Positions 51,338 through 62,071 of a stretch of DNA of 64,000 bases are shown piece after piece. A program made the translations under genes and the position numbers. The notes under the pieces were generated by a model, which worked only from the letters and a program-made list of their open reading frames with translations, was not told the DNA's origin and did not search any database. The DNA is from Isochrysis galbana. Its lineage: Eukaryota; Haptophyta; Isochrysidales; Isochrysidaceae. Location: the NCBI GenBank assembly GCA_018136815.1, contig CM030935.1, positions 2,736,292 through 2,800,291 of the forward strand. Direction: 5' to 3'. Numbering within the stretch: position 1 is the first letter of the stretch; every line of letters begins with the position of its first letter.

Positions 51338-51840
51338 ACTTAGGGGCCCAGGTCGTGCGGGGGGTCGGAGCTGAGCGGGGTGCACCTGTCCCCAACAGTA
51401 TGTTCCCGTCTTCATCCTGTTTTGTTGAGTGACCTGCCTCTCTAGAATGTGTTACGGGGTACCGTCTCTCTGGCGCGCCCAGCGGGACGCCTAGGATGGT
51501 TAGGTATAGGTATTCGGTTTCCTGTATCCAATTAAATCTTCTCATATTCCACGCACGTGGGCCTGCGAAGTCGCTGAGACCCCATTCTCAGTCCTTGGAA
51601 TTTGTTTGCATTAGTTTTGCCTCCTGTCGCCGTCTCGTATAGTTTCACCCACTGTAAGGCTTTTTTTATGCTTTTATAGTCTCGGGCTATCAGTGCCGTG
51701 TCATCGGCGAACTGGCTCACTTTCAGGTTGTAACCGTTCAGGTCGACGCCACAAATGTCTTCGTCCCCATTGATGGCTCGAGTAAGTGCTTCCGCGGTAA
51801 GGAGGAAAGTAAGCGGCGAGAGCGGGCAGCTGACGGATCC
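51338..51840 (-). pseudogene. LINE reverse transcriptase fragment
   Basis: The minus-strand frame from 51840 reads CPLSPLTFLLTAEALTRA, the catalytic SQFADDTALIARDYKS, GGKTNANKFQGLRMGS, and after a stop NWIQETEYLYLTILGVPLG (the LINE 'LGVxLG' box). It matches the LINE at 46856 in layout. It is truncated at both ends and has at least one stop (near 51545). Confidence 0.85.
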
Positions 51841-52231
51841 GAGGTTACCACTGCCTCAGATGGGAACAGAAGGGACGGAAGGGAAGCGGCGAGAGGCGCG
51901 GCGGAAGTTGGGGGGTGGCCAATGACGGGCTGGACCACCTCCTCAACAGAGAAAGGCGGGAGGACGGGCTTGGGCGAGGGCGAGCGCGACGACGGAGCGG
52001 ACATAGCTGGGTGGATCGGGTTGGATAGGCTGAGGCTTGGTTGGGGATTGGTGAGGTTTGGTATTGAGGCCGTCTATGCTCTAGCCGCTCGTAACCTCCA
52101 ATTCACCATCCATCTATTTGAGTTCCTTGATAACCCTCAGCAAATGCCCATTCCCATCTTCACTGACAGTTCGGCAACGCGTGATTCAATTAAAAACCCC
52201 GGTGTAACTGCTCGCACTCGTCACTATGCTC

Positions 52232-53496
52232 CAGGGCTCACCTACAATACTCGCAATACAAATGATTACTAGAGGTGGAGGCGCTTCTCCTCGCGTTCTA
52301 CGAGACGAAGGAAGCCATCGAGCACAAGACATACCTCACAGCGGCCCAGAGCATGATGATCATGAAGGCGCACATCACGAAGGACTGCAACCCATGTTCC
52401 GACTTGCTCATCCAGCACTTCCCACTCACCGCAAGCATCGCCGATCGCGATCGTGCCGGTGAGACGATTATTGTGAGTTCAGGGTTGAATGGAATGATTC
52501 ATACCGCTCGTGACGAGATCGCGGCTCAACTCACCACTCGCTTCTTCGTCGAGCGTCCGTCGAACACGCGGCTCGTGCTGGCGGCCATGTCCAAGCAGAA
52601 GAGGATGGACAAGTGGCTATCTCCGGCGCAATGTCGCCTGGCTTTGACTCTCTACTTGCAGTACATGCGCACTGCCGCCAAGATCTTGAACACCACGGCA
52701 AAGAAGCTTGCGACACGTACTTCTCCGCGGAAAGCACCATTGGTCGGCGGCAAGCGCAAGCTCATGGACGACTCCGACTCCGAGGAGCCTGGTTGTGATA
52801 GTGTCATTGCAGGTCAACAAGCATCCGAATCGATCGAGGTTGATGCGGTGGTGGTTGAGATGCGCAAGTGGAAGGATATCCAGAAAGAGACCGTTGACAA
52901 GTTCAAGGATGAGCAAGGTATCGTCAACGAGTTCCGCGTGCAATGGGAACTGCGCCAGTCGTTCCCGCTGCACTTTATCGTCTTCAAGCAATGCGCGTCG
53001 CATCTCTCTCATGAAGCCAATGTGGAACAGATCTTCTCTCTCGCCGGTCGACTCGCAGATCCCAACATGCTTCCGGAAAACCTCACCCGATTCACCCGCG
53101 TGCACTTCAATGGCAAGGCGTACAAGCCGCCATGCGATGCGATTTTAGTCCGCTACATGAAGCTCTTCACGAAAGCTGGGCAGCACGCTGAGGATCTGAA
53201 TGCTGACGGCGAAGAAGAAGAGGAGACGGACAATGTTCAGTAGTTTGTTCAGTAGCCATCAGACGTCCGACATGTGTGTATAGACGCATTTATATACGTA
53301 TATAATATATAATAGCCATATATAGCGAGAAGCGACTCGAGTAATCTCCATTACTTGATTATTTCTGGGCGCGAATTTTGACGAGTAATCGTCATTGACT
53401 ACATCAGAATTGCAAGTAATCAAGTGTTGATTACTACCTTAACCCCAGTAATCAGGGCAAGTAGTGGACTACTCATTGTATTCTAGGTGAGGCTTG
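52232..53496 (+). mobile_element. hAT DNA transposon, 1,265 bp, internally shortened
   Basis: Ends are imperfect inverted repeats, CAGGGCTCACCTACAATAC on the left and the complement of CAAGCCTCACCTAGAATAC on the right. The 8-bp target duplication is CTATGCTC (52224-52231) and TTATGCTC (53497-53504), one mismatch apart, which suggests some age. It lies within copia RNase H. Confidence 0.88.
52275..53243 (+). CDS. hAT transposase, C-terminal two thirds
   Basis: 322 residues without an intact N-terminus: the BED zinc finger and the first catalytic Asp region are missing. The middle shows the hAT helical insertion pattern (TYLTAAQSMMIMKAHI; MDKWLSPAQCRLALTLYLQYM where LDPR would be expected). 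The C-terminus is the dimerisation domain: QWELRQSFPLHFIVFKQC, then EANVEQIFSLAGRLADPNMLPENL, the 'sERxFS.aG' box with the Glu retained. It starts 43 bp inside the left end of the transposon, so the missing part was deleted rather than lying outside. Not expected to be active alone. Confidence 0.88.
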   Translation: MEALLLAFYETKEAIEHKTYLTAAQSMMIMKAHITKDCNPCSDLLIQHFPLTASIADRDRAGETIIVSSGLNGMIHTARDEIAAQLTTRFFVERPSNTRLVLAAMSKQKRMDKWLSPAQCRLALTLYLQYMRTAAKILNTTAKKLATRTSPRKAPLVGGKRKLMDDSDSEEPGCDSVIAGQQASESIEVDAVVVEMRKWKDIQKETVDKFKDEQGIVNEFRVQWELRQSFPLHFIVFKQCASHLSHEANVEQIFSLAGRLADPNMLPENLTRFTRVHFNGKAYKPPCDAILVRYMKLFTKAGQHAEDLNADGEEEEETDNVQ

Positions 53497-53655
53497 TTAT
53501 GCTCGTTGGTTACTTTATGCTCGTGAACAATTTCTCCATCGTATCTCTATGCCGCATTGGATCTCGACATCGGCGATGACTGCTGATATCTTTACTAAAT
53601 GCCTGGACAAGACTACCTTTCTCCGTCATCGCGCTTCCCTCCTCAATGAATAAGG

Positions 53656-54052
53656 TTAAGCGGATTCCACAGTCCATAGTCCAGCGATGTGTATCGCTGT
53701 GGGGGAGTGTCTGAGTTGAGTTCTGTTGAGTTCTATTGTAGACGTGTCAGTTCTACTGCCGGTGTGGCAACGTCGACGTTTACCCCGTCGCTAGAGTGCG
53801 CTAGCCGATCGATGTTACCTCTCGTCTACACAACGTTGCTATCTATCACTGGGCCCCCTTGGTATGGGGCCAAACACTCTCCCCCTGTTTCGCTTGTCCC
53901 TCTGTTATAGTTTTCTTGTCTCTTGGAGTTTTCTTGTCTGAGTTTCCCCCTCTCTTTCTCTCTCCGCCTCCCGGCGCCGCTCGAGGCCCTCCTCTCTCGC
54001 GTTCTGCCGCCGCCGCCGCGGAGGAGAAGAGCTTCCATGCGGCCGCTCGGCG
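53656..54052. other. Copia 3' LTR candidate, then retroelement flank
   Basis: From 53707 to about 53850 is probably LTR (see the copia remnant). After that, a T-rich stretch contains GTTTTCTTGTCTCTTGGA duplicated (TTTTCTTGTCT at 53911 and 53930), leading to the gap. Confidence 0.45.
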
Positions 54053-54152
54053 NNNNNNNNNNNNNNNNNNNNNNNNNNNNNNNNNNNNNNNNNNNNNNNN
54101 NNNNNNNNNNNNNNNNNNNNNNNNNNNNNNNNNNNNNNNNNNNNNNNNNNNN
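54053..54152. other. Assembly gap (100 N)
   Basis: Placeholder gap at the 3' end of the minus-strand retroelement ORF2, where pol would be expected. Confidence 0.99.
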
Positions 54153-57100
54153 GGGACGGGGTTGGTCGACAGCGTGGTTGCTCGGGTGAATTCGTCGTCG
54201 TGGTGATCGTCGTCTCTTCGGGTAATCCGACTGCCGCTATCGTGGCAGAGGGTCTAGAGGCGTCGTCCTCGTTGGTAGCGGTGCAGGGTGATAGCTTGGG
54301 ACTAGTGTATCCCAGGCCTCTCTTGTCGGTGGGGTGCCTCGGGTGGTCGGACATCTTTTCCCAGTCTTTCTCGAGACGAGCTTGGGCTTCTGTCTTGGGT
54401 CTTCGAACTAATGAGGCTAGCTCTTCGGCGCGGATGCCTTTGGCTTCCACGAACTCGATCGGCGCTCGGACGGCAGCGGCGAGGTCGGATTCCTCGTCGG
54501 CGCCTCGTCCGGCTAGAGCTTGCGCTCTTATTTCGTCAGCGGTTTCGAGCGTGACGTTGGACCATTTCTGGTCCCCGTTCACTCCGAATGCTTGCCATTG
54601 TTGGCGCCGCTTCCGGAGAGTCGTCGGCGTCGTCGGACGCGGCGAGCTCGCGCGTGCCGGAGGCGGGGCGGTCCATGGAGAGAATGGGTCGTGGAGAGTA
54701 GACTCGGAGGCGTAGAGTGGCGTGTCGTTGTCGTGGTTATCGTGGGTTTCTTTTTGGTCTTCGTGGTTGTCTGACTCGGGAGTAGCTGGACGGGAAACAA
54801 CGGGGTCGGAAGAAACTTCACTAGATTCCCTCCCCCTCTCATAACGATGAAGAGCCGACCACGGCTCGTATGCGGTAGCCTCAGTCGAGCTAAGGGAAGG
54901 CCGGTCCGATAGGCTGCGCCGCGCGCAAGCGAGTAGCTCCAACGCGGACAGTTTCTTCGTCGATGGCTGGTCTCCCTGTTGGCTCAAATGTCGAAGAAGA
55001 ACAGGCATCCAATGGGTCGCCATCGCTCCAGCTACACCGACGTAGGTGCGGCTGCGAAGAGCGCCACGGTGCGGTGAAGGAGAGAGGTTAGCCATGGCCG
55101 ACTCACGGCCATCCACGACGCAGGTTGGCTGGAGAGGCGGCAGCCCTTTGGTGAGGTACAACCCGGTGGCTTTCTGGTGTCCAGTGCCGTGCTCCCAGGG
55201 TTGGACGAATTGGGTCGGGGTCAACCCCCCGACTAAACGGCGAGCTTCCGCATGCATCCGAGGGTTCTCAACCGCTACAAACGGAGCAGTGGCGGAGGCC
55301 ATTGACTTGAAGACGCGGGCGGCCGACTCAAGAGCGGCACGACGTCCGGGTTCTTGGGAAAGCCATTGGCTGCTGACGGCGGAGAGGTACGTGCAGGGCG
55401 GGTGGGCGATGACTAGGTCCCAACCTAGGTTTTGGACATGAAGCGCGTCGCCTTGGAAGTGGGGCACGTAGTCAATCTCGGAAGGATATGAATCGCACGT
55501 AGCTACATCAGCTCCGGCGAGTAGGAACATGGAGGAGACGAAGCCGCTAGTCTCACCAACGACGAGAACTCGTGGGGCGTGACAGCCAGAAGTCAGCCCG
55601 TCTTGGACTTGTTGACTCGTCTTCGTGAGCTCAGCGCAAAGCTCATCGAAGTGCTTGGGTAGCGCGGCGGCAGGCGAGGCTAAGGTGCCACTGCGCGGCC
55701 GGCGGAGCTCTTGGGCTGCCTCCGTGAGGTGCCGAGGTAATACCACCGCAGAGCCGCTCGCTCGTGCACGAAGAGAGGCGAGAGCGTGGAGAGCGGGTGA
55801 CGGGGTATCATCGCGGGTGCCGACATCGGAGTTGTTTCGAGAGGAATCGAAGGACTGGATCGCGGACGCATTGATCGCTGCCACGCGCATGATGGCGGTG
55901 GCAGTGGTATCGAGAGGCAGGCAGTGCTTGGAGGCTGCGACCGGTGGCCGCGGCGACGTAGGACGAATGGAAGTAGACTCGGATATCGACGACGTGGAGA
56001 CAGGCTCGGAGGACGGGATTGACGAAGAAACTCGGAGAAGTGGGGTGTCGGATTGCGGCGACGGACGCCGCGGCCGCGAGACCACCGGTGAGAGACATGA
56101 AGGACATGGCTTAGAGACTCGGTTGGGCTGGCTCAATGGGCGTAGAAGCTCGGTTTGGGAGGCGGCCGTTCCTCGACGTGCAAGGGAGTTGTGGTCACTC
56201 TCCATGGTCACGTCGGGAGAGGAATCGGGCCAGGCATAGACTTCGTTGCAATCTGTCGTCGGCGGGGTCGGCGCCGGCGAAAGAAGGGACGTGGCTGTCG
56301 AAGAAGCCGGCTGCGGGGAAGGCTGAGGCCAGGGTGGTGGCTCTGCGGCAGCGGCTGGTGTGGGTGGTGGCCGAAGAGGTTCTGCAATGCGAAGCATTCT
56401 TCGGAGGACTTGGCTCGGGCTAGCGGGTGCATGGACCGCTAAAATTACGGCGGATTCAGACTCGAATTCGGAAGACTCGGCGACTTGAGAGAGGCTAGGA
56501 GACGGCTGTGCCAGCTCCTCCATGGCTCTTGACTGATGGGATGGCGTGGGAACGCCGGTGGTCGACCGCGGACTCCGCGGTGACGTTGATTTGTGCTCGG
56601 ACTCGGACTCGTCGTTCCTAGCGTGCTGGACGCCAAAAACAGGGCTAATTTTCGAAATGGGAACGGACGGGGCCGGCCCAAAGGTGAAGCCCCCTGGCGT
56701 CGCAACCGTCGATGAGGACGAAGCGGACGCTTGTGATGACAATAGGGGCACGGTGGCCAGCACCGGTTGGCTCGGTGCGGCCGTAATCTCGGACTCGGTG
56801 ACGGGCTTGATTACGCGGGCTCGGGATGCACTGTCTTGTGCAATTGGACTCGGACTCGGAACGGAAACGGAAGGGATCGGCTCGGCGGCGTGCAGCTTGC
56901 TGGAGTGGCAGGCCGGCTGCGGCGAGACTCGAAACGGTGGCTTGGACAAGGACACAGTGGCTGTCGTCGAGGGCTTCGGCGTCAGCTTGTGTTTGGACTC
57001 GATACGCGGTGGCTCGTGAAACGGGGCTCGGGTATGGTTGGAATTCTGGACGTGACCGGAGTTTCCAAATGACTCAGACTCGGGGCGCGGAGGACCGAAG

Positions 57101-57312
57101 GTGAACACTCCCGCGGAAGGAGTGGTCGTCAGAGGCTCAGTGGGTGGCTGGAGCTCCGTTAATCCTGCGGTCGACCGCGTGGTAGGACTCGGTGACGTTG
57201 TAAACTCGGACTCGGACTCGGACTCGGATGGCTCAGAACGGGGTTTGCTCAAAACAGGCTTGGACTCGAACTCGAAAGAAAGTGGGGAGGAACCGGAGAA
57301 CTGCGCCTCCAT
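54153..57312 (-). CDS. Retroelement ORF2: Pro/Ser-rich protein with cytosine-methyltransferase-like domain
   Basis: About 1,050 residues before the gap. The frame is also open upstream of this Met for at least 450 bases toward the gag ORF, so it may be expressed as a gag fusion by frameshifting. Residues about 1-560 are Ser/Pro/Glu-rich with SESES repeats. Residues about 577-775 form a methyltransferase-like domain: RVLVVGETSGFVSSMFLLAG (cofactor loop), ADVATCDSYPSEIDYVPHF, DLVIAHPPCTYLSAVSSQW (motif IV with PPC), FVAVENPRMHAEARR (ENP, compare ENV of C5 enzymes), FVQPWEHGTGHQKATGLYL. This matches phage-type cytosine-methylase-like proteins in layout. Downstream comes NGDQKWSNVTLETADEIRAQ and RGLGYTSPKL, then the gap. 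Pol is not present on this side. Confidence 0.8.
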
Positions 57313-57882
57313 CGTCGTTGCGATGGAGACTGGTGATACCGGTGATGACTGGACTGGGCTCAGACTCGTAGATGGGCTCGCGGTGGCGTAGGACGAAGAG
57401 GGTAATTCTGAACGTGACTTGGACTCGTACTCGTACTCGGGAGACGTTTTGTGGCTCGGACATGCGAAATTTGATTTGAGAGATTGAAGGTTGGATTGGG
57501 CCTGCGGCGGCTGGATTTTCGCAGACCGTGAGGTCTTGGACTGTTGATGCTTGGGGAGTGGCGTGGGATAGCGGTTGAGCGGCTTGAGTTGATAGAGAGG
57601 CGGTGACGGTTGACTTGGTTTTGAGGACTCGTGCGTGATATCGAGAATCAGGATGGAATTATCGGCATTGGGAGAAATAGGGGCAATCGGCGAGGAGGCA
57701 AGAGAAAGAGGGGGATGGAGGTGGCAGGGCTTGTCTGGAACTTGGGGAATCTTGGGGTACCGGTTGGGGGCCGTAGAAGTACTCGGCCGTAGTGTAATAC
57801 GATCTTTTGGTGGGTGGCGTTCAGGCCCACTACCCTGGACTGGTAGCGGGGTAACAGCGCGGACGTGGGCCCCGCCGGCGAC

Positions 57883-59559
57883 CTACTGGGCCGGACGGAG
57901 AACAACCATCGTGCGGAGGCGGCGGTGGACTTCTGGGTCGTTACCACACTCGCCACTGCCGCCTTCGCAGAGAAAACGAATGTACGGTTGGCAAACGACG
58001 GGGTTATGAGCTCCGTCGCCCGTGCCATACTTCCACAGGTCTGCCTCGGGCGTACCAGATGGAGCCCGGGGACGAAAGGCGCAGTACGCGCAGCCGTTGG
58101 CGTCGGTCCACTCCTTGACGTCGCGGTCTAAGTCGTCGAGACGCGGCGCGGTCATGGTGGCATCGGAGGGGCGGCAGCGCGTGAGCGCAGCGCGAAGGGC
58201 CGGGTGACCCGCGTAACGAGAAATTTGCCAGAAGCGGGCTCGCGCTCGAGACCAGCTACCTAGATCCCATTCCGAGAGGCCCGAATCGGCCGGAAGCCCA
58301 AGGCCGTTCGGAGGGGGCTCACATTGGCGACGAGAAGACGTGCTTTTGCCGAGGGGACGGTCAAGAAGTGCGTCCGGTAGCGGAGACGATGCGGAGTAAT
58401 TCGTAGGTGGAGGAGGAGCCCGACGATTGTCAGCGCCAGTCGTCTTGCGGTTCGAGTTGTTGTTTTGCGATTTTAATGCCTCGGCCACCGCCGCTTGGAC
58501 GGCGGCGACCATCGAAGCCGTAGTGTCCACGGGATTAGAGGCAGCCTTAGCAACCTTGGCGGTCTTGGTGGGCTTGGAAGTAGTCGCCGGCGGCGTCACG
58601 GCGGCGACCGTGGTGACCGACGCTTGTTGTTGGCCAGCGCGGGCTTGTTCGTACGGGCTCAGGTAGCGCTGGCAGAGGTTGACGCACGAAAGGGCCGAAC
58701 GAGGGAGCTCGTGGTTCTCGACGCGGAAGCGAGTCTTTGCAAGACACTCGCCGAACTTGGTCGCGTTATCCACGCCGCGAGCCGCGTCGACCTTGTCGTT
58801 CCGGATGATGGACTCGAATCGTTGATTGATATCGTGCGACATGTTTGGGTGGTCCCAGACCGTCGTGGCATCCACCTTCGCGTCACCCATCTTGCGGACG
58901 TACGCGCGCACCAAATTCTTGGATAACTCTAAGAGATCGGAGCCGGCTTCACGGGCTACGAGCCTGTCCCATTCCATGGAGGCGGAGTCTTTGGCGAAGC
59001 CGGGCACGTTGGCCGCGAAGGTGGCGTCGCACTTGCGGAGAAGCACGTCGCAGGCCAGTGCGGGGTTGAGAGAGAGGACCGGGTCTTCGGCGAGATCGAG
59101 GAGGAAGGCGTAGATCCTTTGGTTGCCGGTGGTGCACAAGTTGGCGGCCGCTAGCAAGGATGTAAAGATTTCACGGTGGTCGCAGCCGAGCGAGAGGGCG
59201 CGCTCGAGCGGCTTGATGAAGGACAGACGAAAATCATTCCAGGAGGTGGCCGCTGTCTGGACGTTGTCCGAGGCCAGGCCACCCCACCAGATACCAAATA
59301 CGCATAGCCCACCCGGATGGTCACGCCAATCGGGCAGGCCGCGCGCCGAACCCTCGTCGAAATCACCCATCCGCCGAGCCCATTGAACGTTGAGCCGTCG
59401 CCGAGGGAGGCCCGGAGAGCCCAACTTCGAACCGATGCCGGGCGCGCTGCGTGCCCGTTTTCGACGATCCATCCGGATGGGGGACCCCACCAGATACCAA
59501 ATACGCATAGCCCACGGGGGGGGGGGATTAATATAACGGCCGGAGGCGAAGGACGGCAC
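57883..59559 (-). CDS. Retroelement gag-like protein
   Basis: 558-residue frame upstream of ORF2 on the same strand. A helical capsid-like part (about residues 95-300) includes NDFRLSFIKPLERALSLG, ALACDVLLRKCDATFAANVP and SHDINQRFESIIRNDKVDAA. A low-complexity linker with PTKTAKVAKAASNP and NNNSNRKTTG follows, then a Cys/His-rich C-terminus (NGCAYCAFRPRA, NPVVCQPYIRFLCEGGSGEC) that may replace the usual CCHC knuckle. The start is uncertain; the conserved part begins near MDRRKRAR. The same gag piece (SHDINQRF to VENHEL) is found at 62072-62209. Confidence 0.7.
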   Translation of the reverse strand: MPSFASGRYINPPPPWAMRIWYLVGSPIRMDRRKRARSAPGIGSKLGSPGLPRRRLNVQWARRMGDFDEGSARGLPDWRDHPGGLCVFGIWWGGLASDNVQTAATSWNDFRLSFIKPLERALSLGCDHREIFTSLLAAANLCTTGNQRIYAFLLDLAEDPVLSLNPALACDVLLRKCDATFAANVPGFAKDSASMEWDRLVAREAGSDLLELSKNLVRAYVRKMGDAKVDATTVWDHPNMSHDINQRFESIIRNDKVDAARGVDNATKFGECLAKTRFRVENHELPRSALSCVNLCQRYLSPYEQARAGQQQASVTTVAAVTPPATTSKPTKTAKVAKAASNPVDTTASMVAAVQAAVAEALKSQNNNSNRKTTGADNRRAPPPPTNYSASSPLPDALLDRPLGKSTSSRRQCEPPPNGLGLPADSGLSEWDLGSWSRARARFWQISRYAGHPALRAALTRCRPSDATMTAPRLDDLDRDVKEWTDANGCAYCAFRPRAPSGTPEADLWKYGTGDGAHNPVVCQPYIRFLCEGGSGECGNDPEVHRRLRTMVVLRPAQ

Positions 59560-59830
59560 GCCGAGGGAACGAACCTGCCGCGGGGGGGCGAGGGACCGAG
59601 GGCACGGCGGGGCAGCGTGGGAGGGCGCGAGGCCGATCTCGGAGCGAGATCGCGTCCTTTCCCTCGCGGAGCGCGGAGAGACCCCCCCACGAGATATCTT
59701 GGGACCGGAGAATGTTTTGGACGAATCTTCCTGCCGTCGGCCGAGGCGAGGCGGACGGAGAGAGAGAGAGAGAGAGAGAGTCTCGCAGAGCGACTGCAGA
59801 ACGAGAAGTCGAAGTCATGCCGTTTTATTA

Positions 59831-61201
59831 CCTTAAACGAGCCAACAATTATAGTAACAGCAAAAACAAAATTCGAATCGCAAATTTCGAGACCAAAATC
59901 TGCAAACCTGGACTTGAGACCATGGGGAATCCGAATCTGTGTGTCTTGTGCGTCAGTGGCAACACGGGGAACTGTTCAATTGTAATTGTGAGCGCGTACC
60001 TTACACTAATATTCGTGCCTACAGCCTTCAGATGGGCAGGAATACAACAGAAGCAGACCAAGAGCTTCTCGAAGTGTACAACGGCAATGAATCCTAATCC
60101 TAATTTTGTCGTGCATTCTTTCTGTGTCCTAAGGCTTGTATGTGTGCACGTACTTGTGTTTTGTGTCTTGCGATCAGGTCATTGGTGGTCGTGGTCGGCG
60201 GTCGGCTTCGGTGTGCACATGTCACATGTACCTGCTGTGTGCTGTGTACCTATGTACCGCTATGTGCTATGTGCTATGTGTGGAGTACTATTACCCTTGC
60301 TTTGAGACCTTAACTAGTGTGTAATAAGCTAGTGTAGTAGAGGCTGGTGGCGCGGCTTACGGACGCTCATCGCGCGTCGCGCCGTCCGGACAGCAGGCGG
60401 CGCACTAGTCAGTGGCCAGATACGCCAAAGTACTCGAATACTATTGCAATACTGAATACGGCCTTTTGCTGTTGTACTCATGAGTACGAATACTCAAAGC
60501 GCGGAGTACTCACAGTACGAATACACCTCAAAAGCGTTGTATTGTACTCAGTATTTGAATACGGAGAAGTATTCTAGTGATGCCTTGACCAAACCTGAGG
60601 TTGCAGCCTCTTACGGCGCGATGCGCGCGGGCGGCGGCGGCGATTGGCGTGGCTGCTAGGGCGGCACCTTTGGATATGGTGCGTGGTGGGGCATTCTATC
60701 TCAGTGGATGGCCGAGAAAGCGCCGGCAGCGCGCCCGCTCGCGTGTGAAAGTTGGGCCCGCCTTCCTCGGCTGAGGAGGAGGTCCAGCCCGTCATTCCAT
60801 CACTCTCCGCCGTTCCCGCCGCGCTTACCGCCGATCGTTTCCCTTCCGTCTCCTCGCATGTTGAGCCAGTGGTCATGCTCGATCCGTCAAGTTGACAGCG
60901 CCACACACGGCCGACTACGATGCAATGCGCGCGGGCGGCGGCGGCGATTGGCATGGGTGGCAGGCCTCTAGCTTCGTTGAGGGCCGCGTTTACGTTTACG
61001 CGGCGCGAGGAAAATTTTCAGGGCTTTTGACAGTGTTCACTTTGGGGGTGAAGGGAATAATAGGTAGAGTAGTTGACTTCAGGCAGCATGTTCCAAGCGG
61101 GTTGGAGAAGGAATAAAAAGTAAAGGCCGCTGACTCGTAGAAGAAGAATCGAAGGACATGTCACATGGCAGGATGAAAGTGCAGTAATAAATAAAAAGGC
61201 A
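59831..61201. other. Intergenic
   Basis: No gene supported. 60140-60300 is TGTGC-rich. 60430-60565 has repeated AGTACT/GAATACT motifs. GCGCGGGCGGCGGCGGCGAT occurs at both 60627 and 60927, a local duplication in about 300 bp. Confidence 0.4.
61194..61198 (-). terminator. Pol III T-run terminator of tRNA-Gly
   Basis: TTTTT on the minus strand shortly after the tRNA 3' end, the expected RNA polymerase III stop signal. Confidence 0.8.
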
Positions 61202-61272
61202 TGTCCACGCGGAGAATCGAACTCCGGCCGGCCGCGTGGCAGGCGGCCATCATACCACTAGACTACGTGGAC
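61202..61272 (-). tRNA. tRNA-Gly (anticodon GCC)
   Basis: Minus-strand 71-nt cloverleaf. Acceptor stem GTCCACG pairs perfectly with CGTGGAC, discriminator A. D arm GTC-TAGTGGTAT-GAT. Anticodon arm GCCGC-CTGCCAC-GCGGC gives anticodon GCC. Variable CGGC. T arm CGGAG-TTCGATT-CTCCG with the invariant TTCGA. The A-box-like TAGTGGTATGA and the B box GTTCGATTC are present, and a T5 run follows three bases after the discriminator as a pol III terminator. CCA is not encoded, as in eukaryotes. No intron. Confidence 0.96.
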
Positions 61273-62071
61273 AATATAGGACCAATGGGCAAAACAATTG
61301 TAATTATAACCAAGTTTATTATCCAGACAGCCTGCAGCACAGGAGATTGGTGTATTGGATACTGGTGCATTGCAACGCCGAGTTTGTTTTCGTTTGAAAA
61401 GGGAAGTGGTAGGCCTTCGTGCCACAGACAGTCTTCTCATCGATGCACGAATTGCATACAATACTGATGTGCTGGTGCTGACGACGAAAAACTATTATCA
61501 AAAGTCAATAGTCAATAGTCAATCTGCTTATAATTATAATACTATTGTTTTTTGTTCATAGTTCGACCCCTCTATACCTATACGGGATATGTATGGCCTA
61601 TGGAAAAGAATCTTTACAAACTTACCGCTATTTGCATGGCAAGAGACAGATTATAATAAAACAACTGACAACTGAATATTAGTGCCGCTACTGCCACGTA
61701 CTGCCACAACCACAACCACTGCCACTAGCCATGCACCATGCACCAACACCAACACCAACACCAACACTGTCGAACAAGGGATGAGAATGGAATCAAAGGG
61801 AGGGTGAGAGTGAGACCAGCCGGCGGCTGACGCGGCAGACTGAGTTGACGGGTCGAATAAAGAGAGCAGATCCACGAGATCATCCATCAGTTCATCAGTT
61901 CGGGAGGAGAAAGGGAGTCTACCATCACCGCCAAAGTTGTTGTGACAGTAAGGATGTGAACAGGGGGGATTCGGGCCTAACTTGTTTGAAGTTGGTAAGG
62001 CATAAAAAAACCTTTTAAAAAAATTCTCGCCTCACACGTGGCACTGAACCATTTCCTCGTAGCACCCAAAC
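61273..62071. other. Intergenic with simple repeats
   Basis: No supported gene. (ACCAAC)n-type repeat at 61740-61768 and AGTCAATAGTCAATAGTCAAT at 61502-61522. 62022-62048 (TTCTCGCCTCACACGTGGCACTGAAC) is shared with 51237-51264. A minus-strand frame 61887-61651 (MDDLVDLLSLFDPSTQ) has no recognisable domain. Confidence 0.4.

Larger units (their letters stand above)
52045..53655 (+). pseudogene. Copia RNase H remnant interrupted by a hAT element
   Basis: Left part (to 52231): EAVYALAARNLQFTIHLFEF, IFTDSSATRDSIKNPG, RTRHYA. Right part (from 53497): YARWLLYAREQFLHRISMPH, then TADIFTKCLD and FLRHRASLLNE before a stop. Joined at the hAT target site they form a continuous C-terminal copia RNase H. 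A GTGGGGGAG polypurine tract at 53698-53706 followed by TGTCTGAGTTGAG suggests the start of its 3' LTR at 53707; the LTR end is not defined. Confidence 0.85.
53905..59830 (-). mobile_element. Methyltransferase-bearing Ty3/gypsy-like retroelement, copy B (3' end missing)
   Basis: Groups the gag and ORF2 frames. The 5' side (59560-59830) is purine-rich with (GA)n and could be leader/LTR. The pol region is missing: sequence left of the gap does not resemble RT. No LTR pair is found, so the exact ends are approximate. The deleted copy at 62072-64000 and the gypsy pol at 28310 suggest that RT/RNase H/integrase of the Ty3 type is its natural 3' half. Confidence 0.65.

Noticed and set aside
53859-54206. 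Frame crossing the third N gap
   Set aside because: Gap size is arbitrary, so the joined frame has no meaning.
54200-54715. 171-aa plus-strand frame and other plus frames at 55-57 kb
   Set aside because: Antisense to retroelement ORF2; the same shadow appears opposite the fragment at 10562-10954.
60574-60954. 126-aa minus frame and 87-aa plus frame
   Set aside because: Overlapping GC-rich frames with no homology, located over a local sequence duplication.
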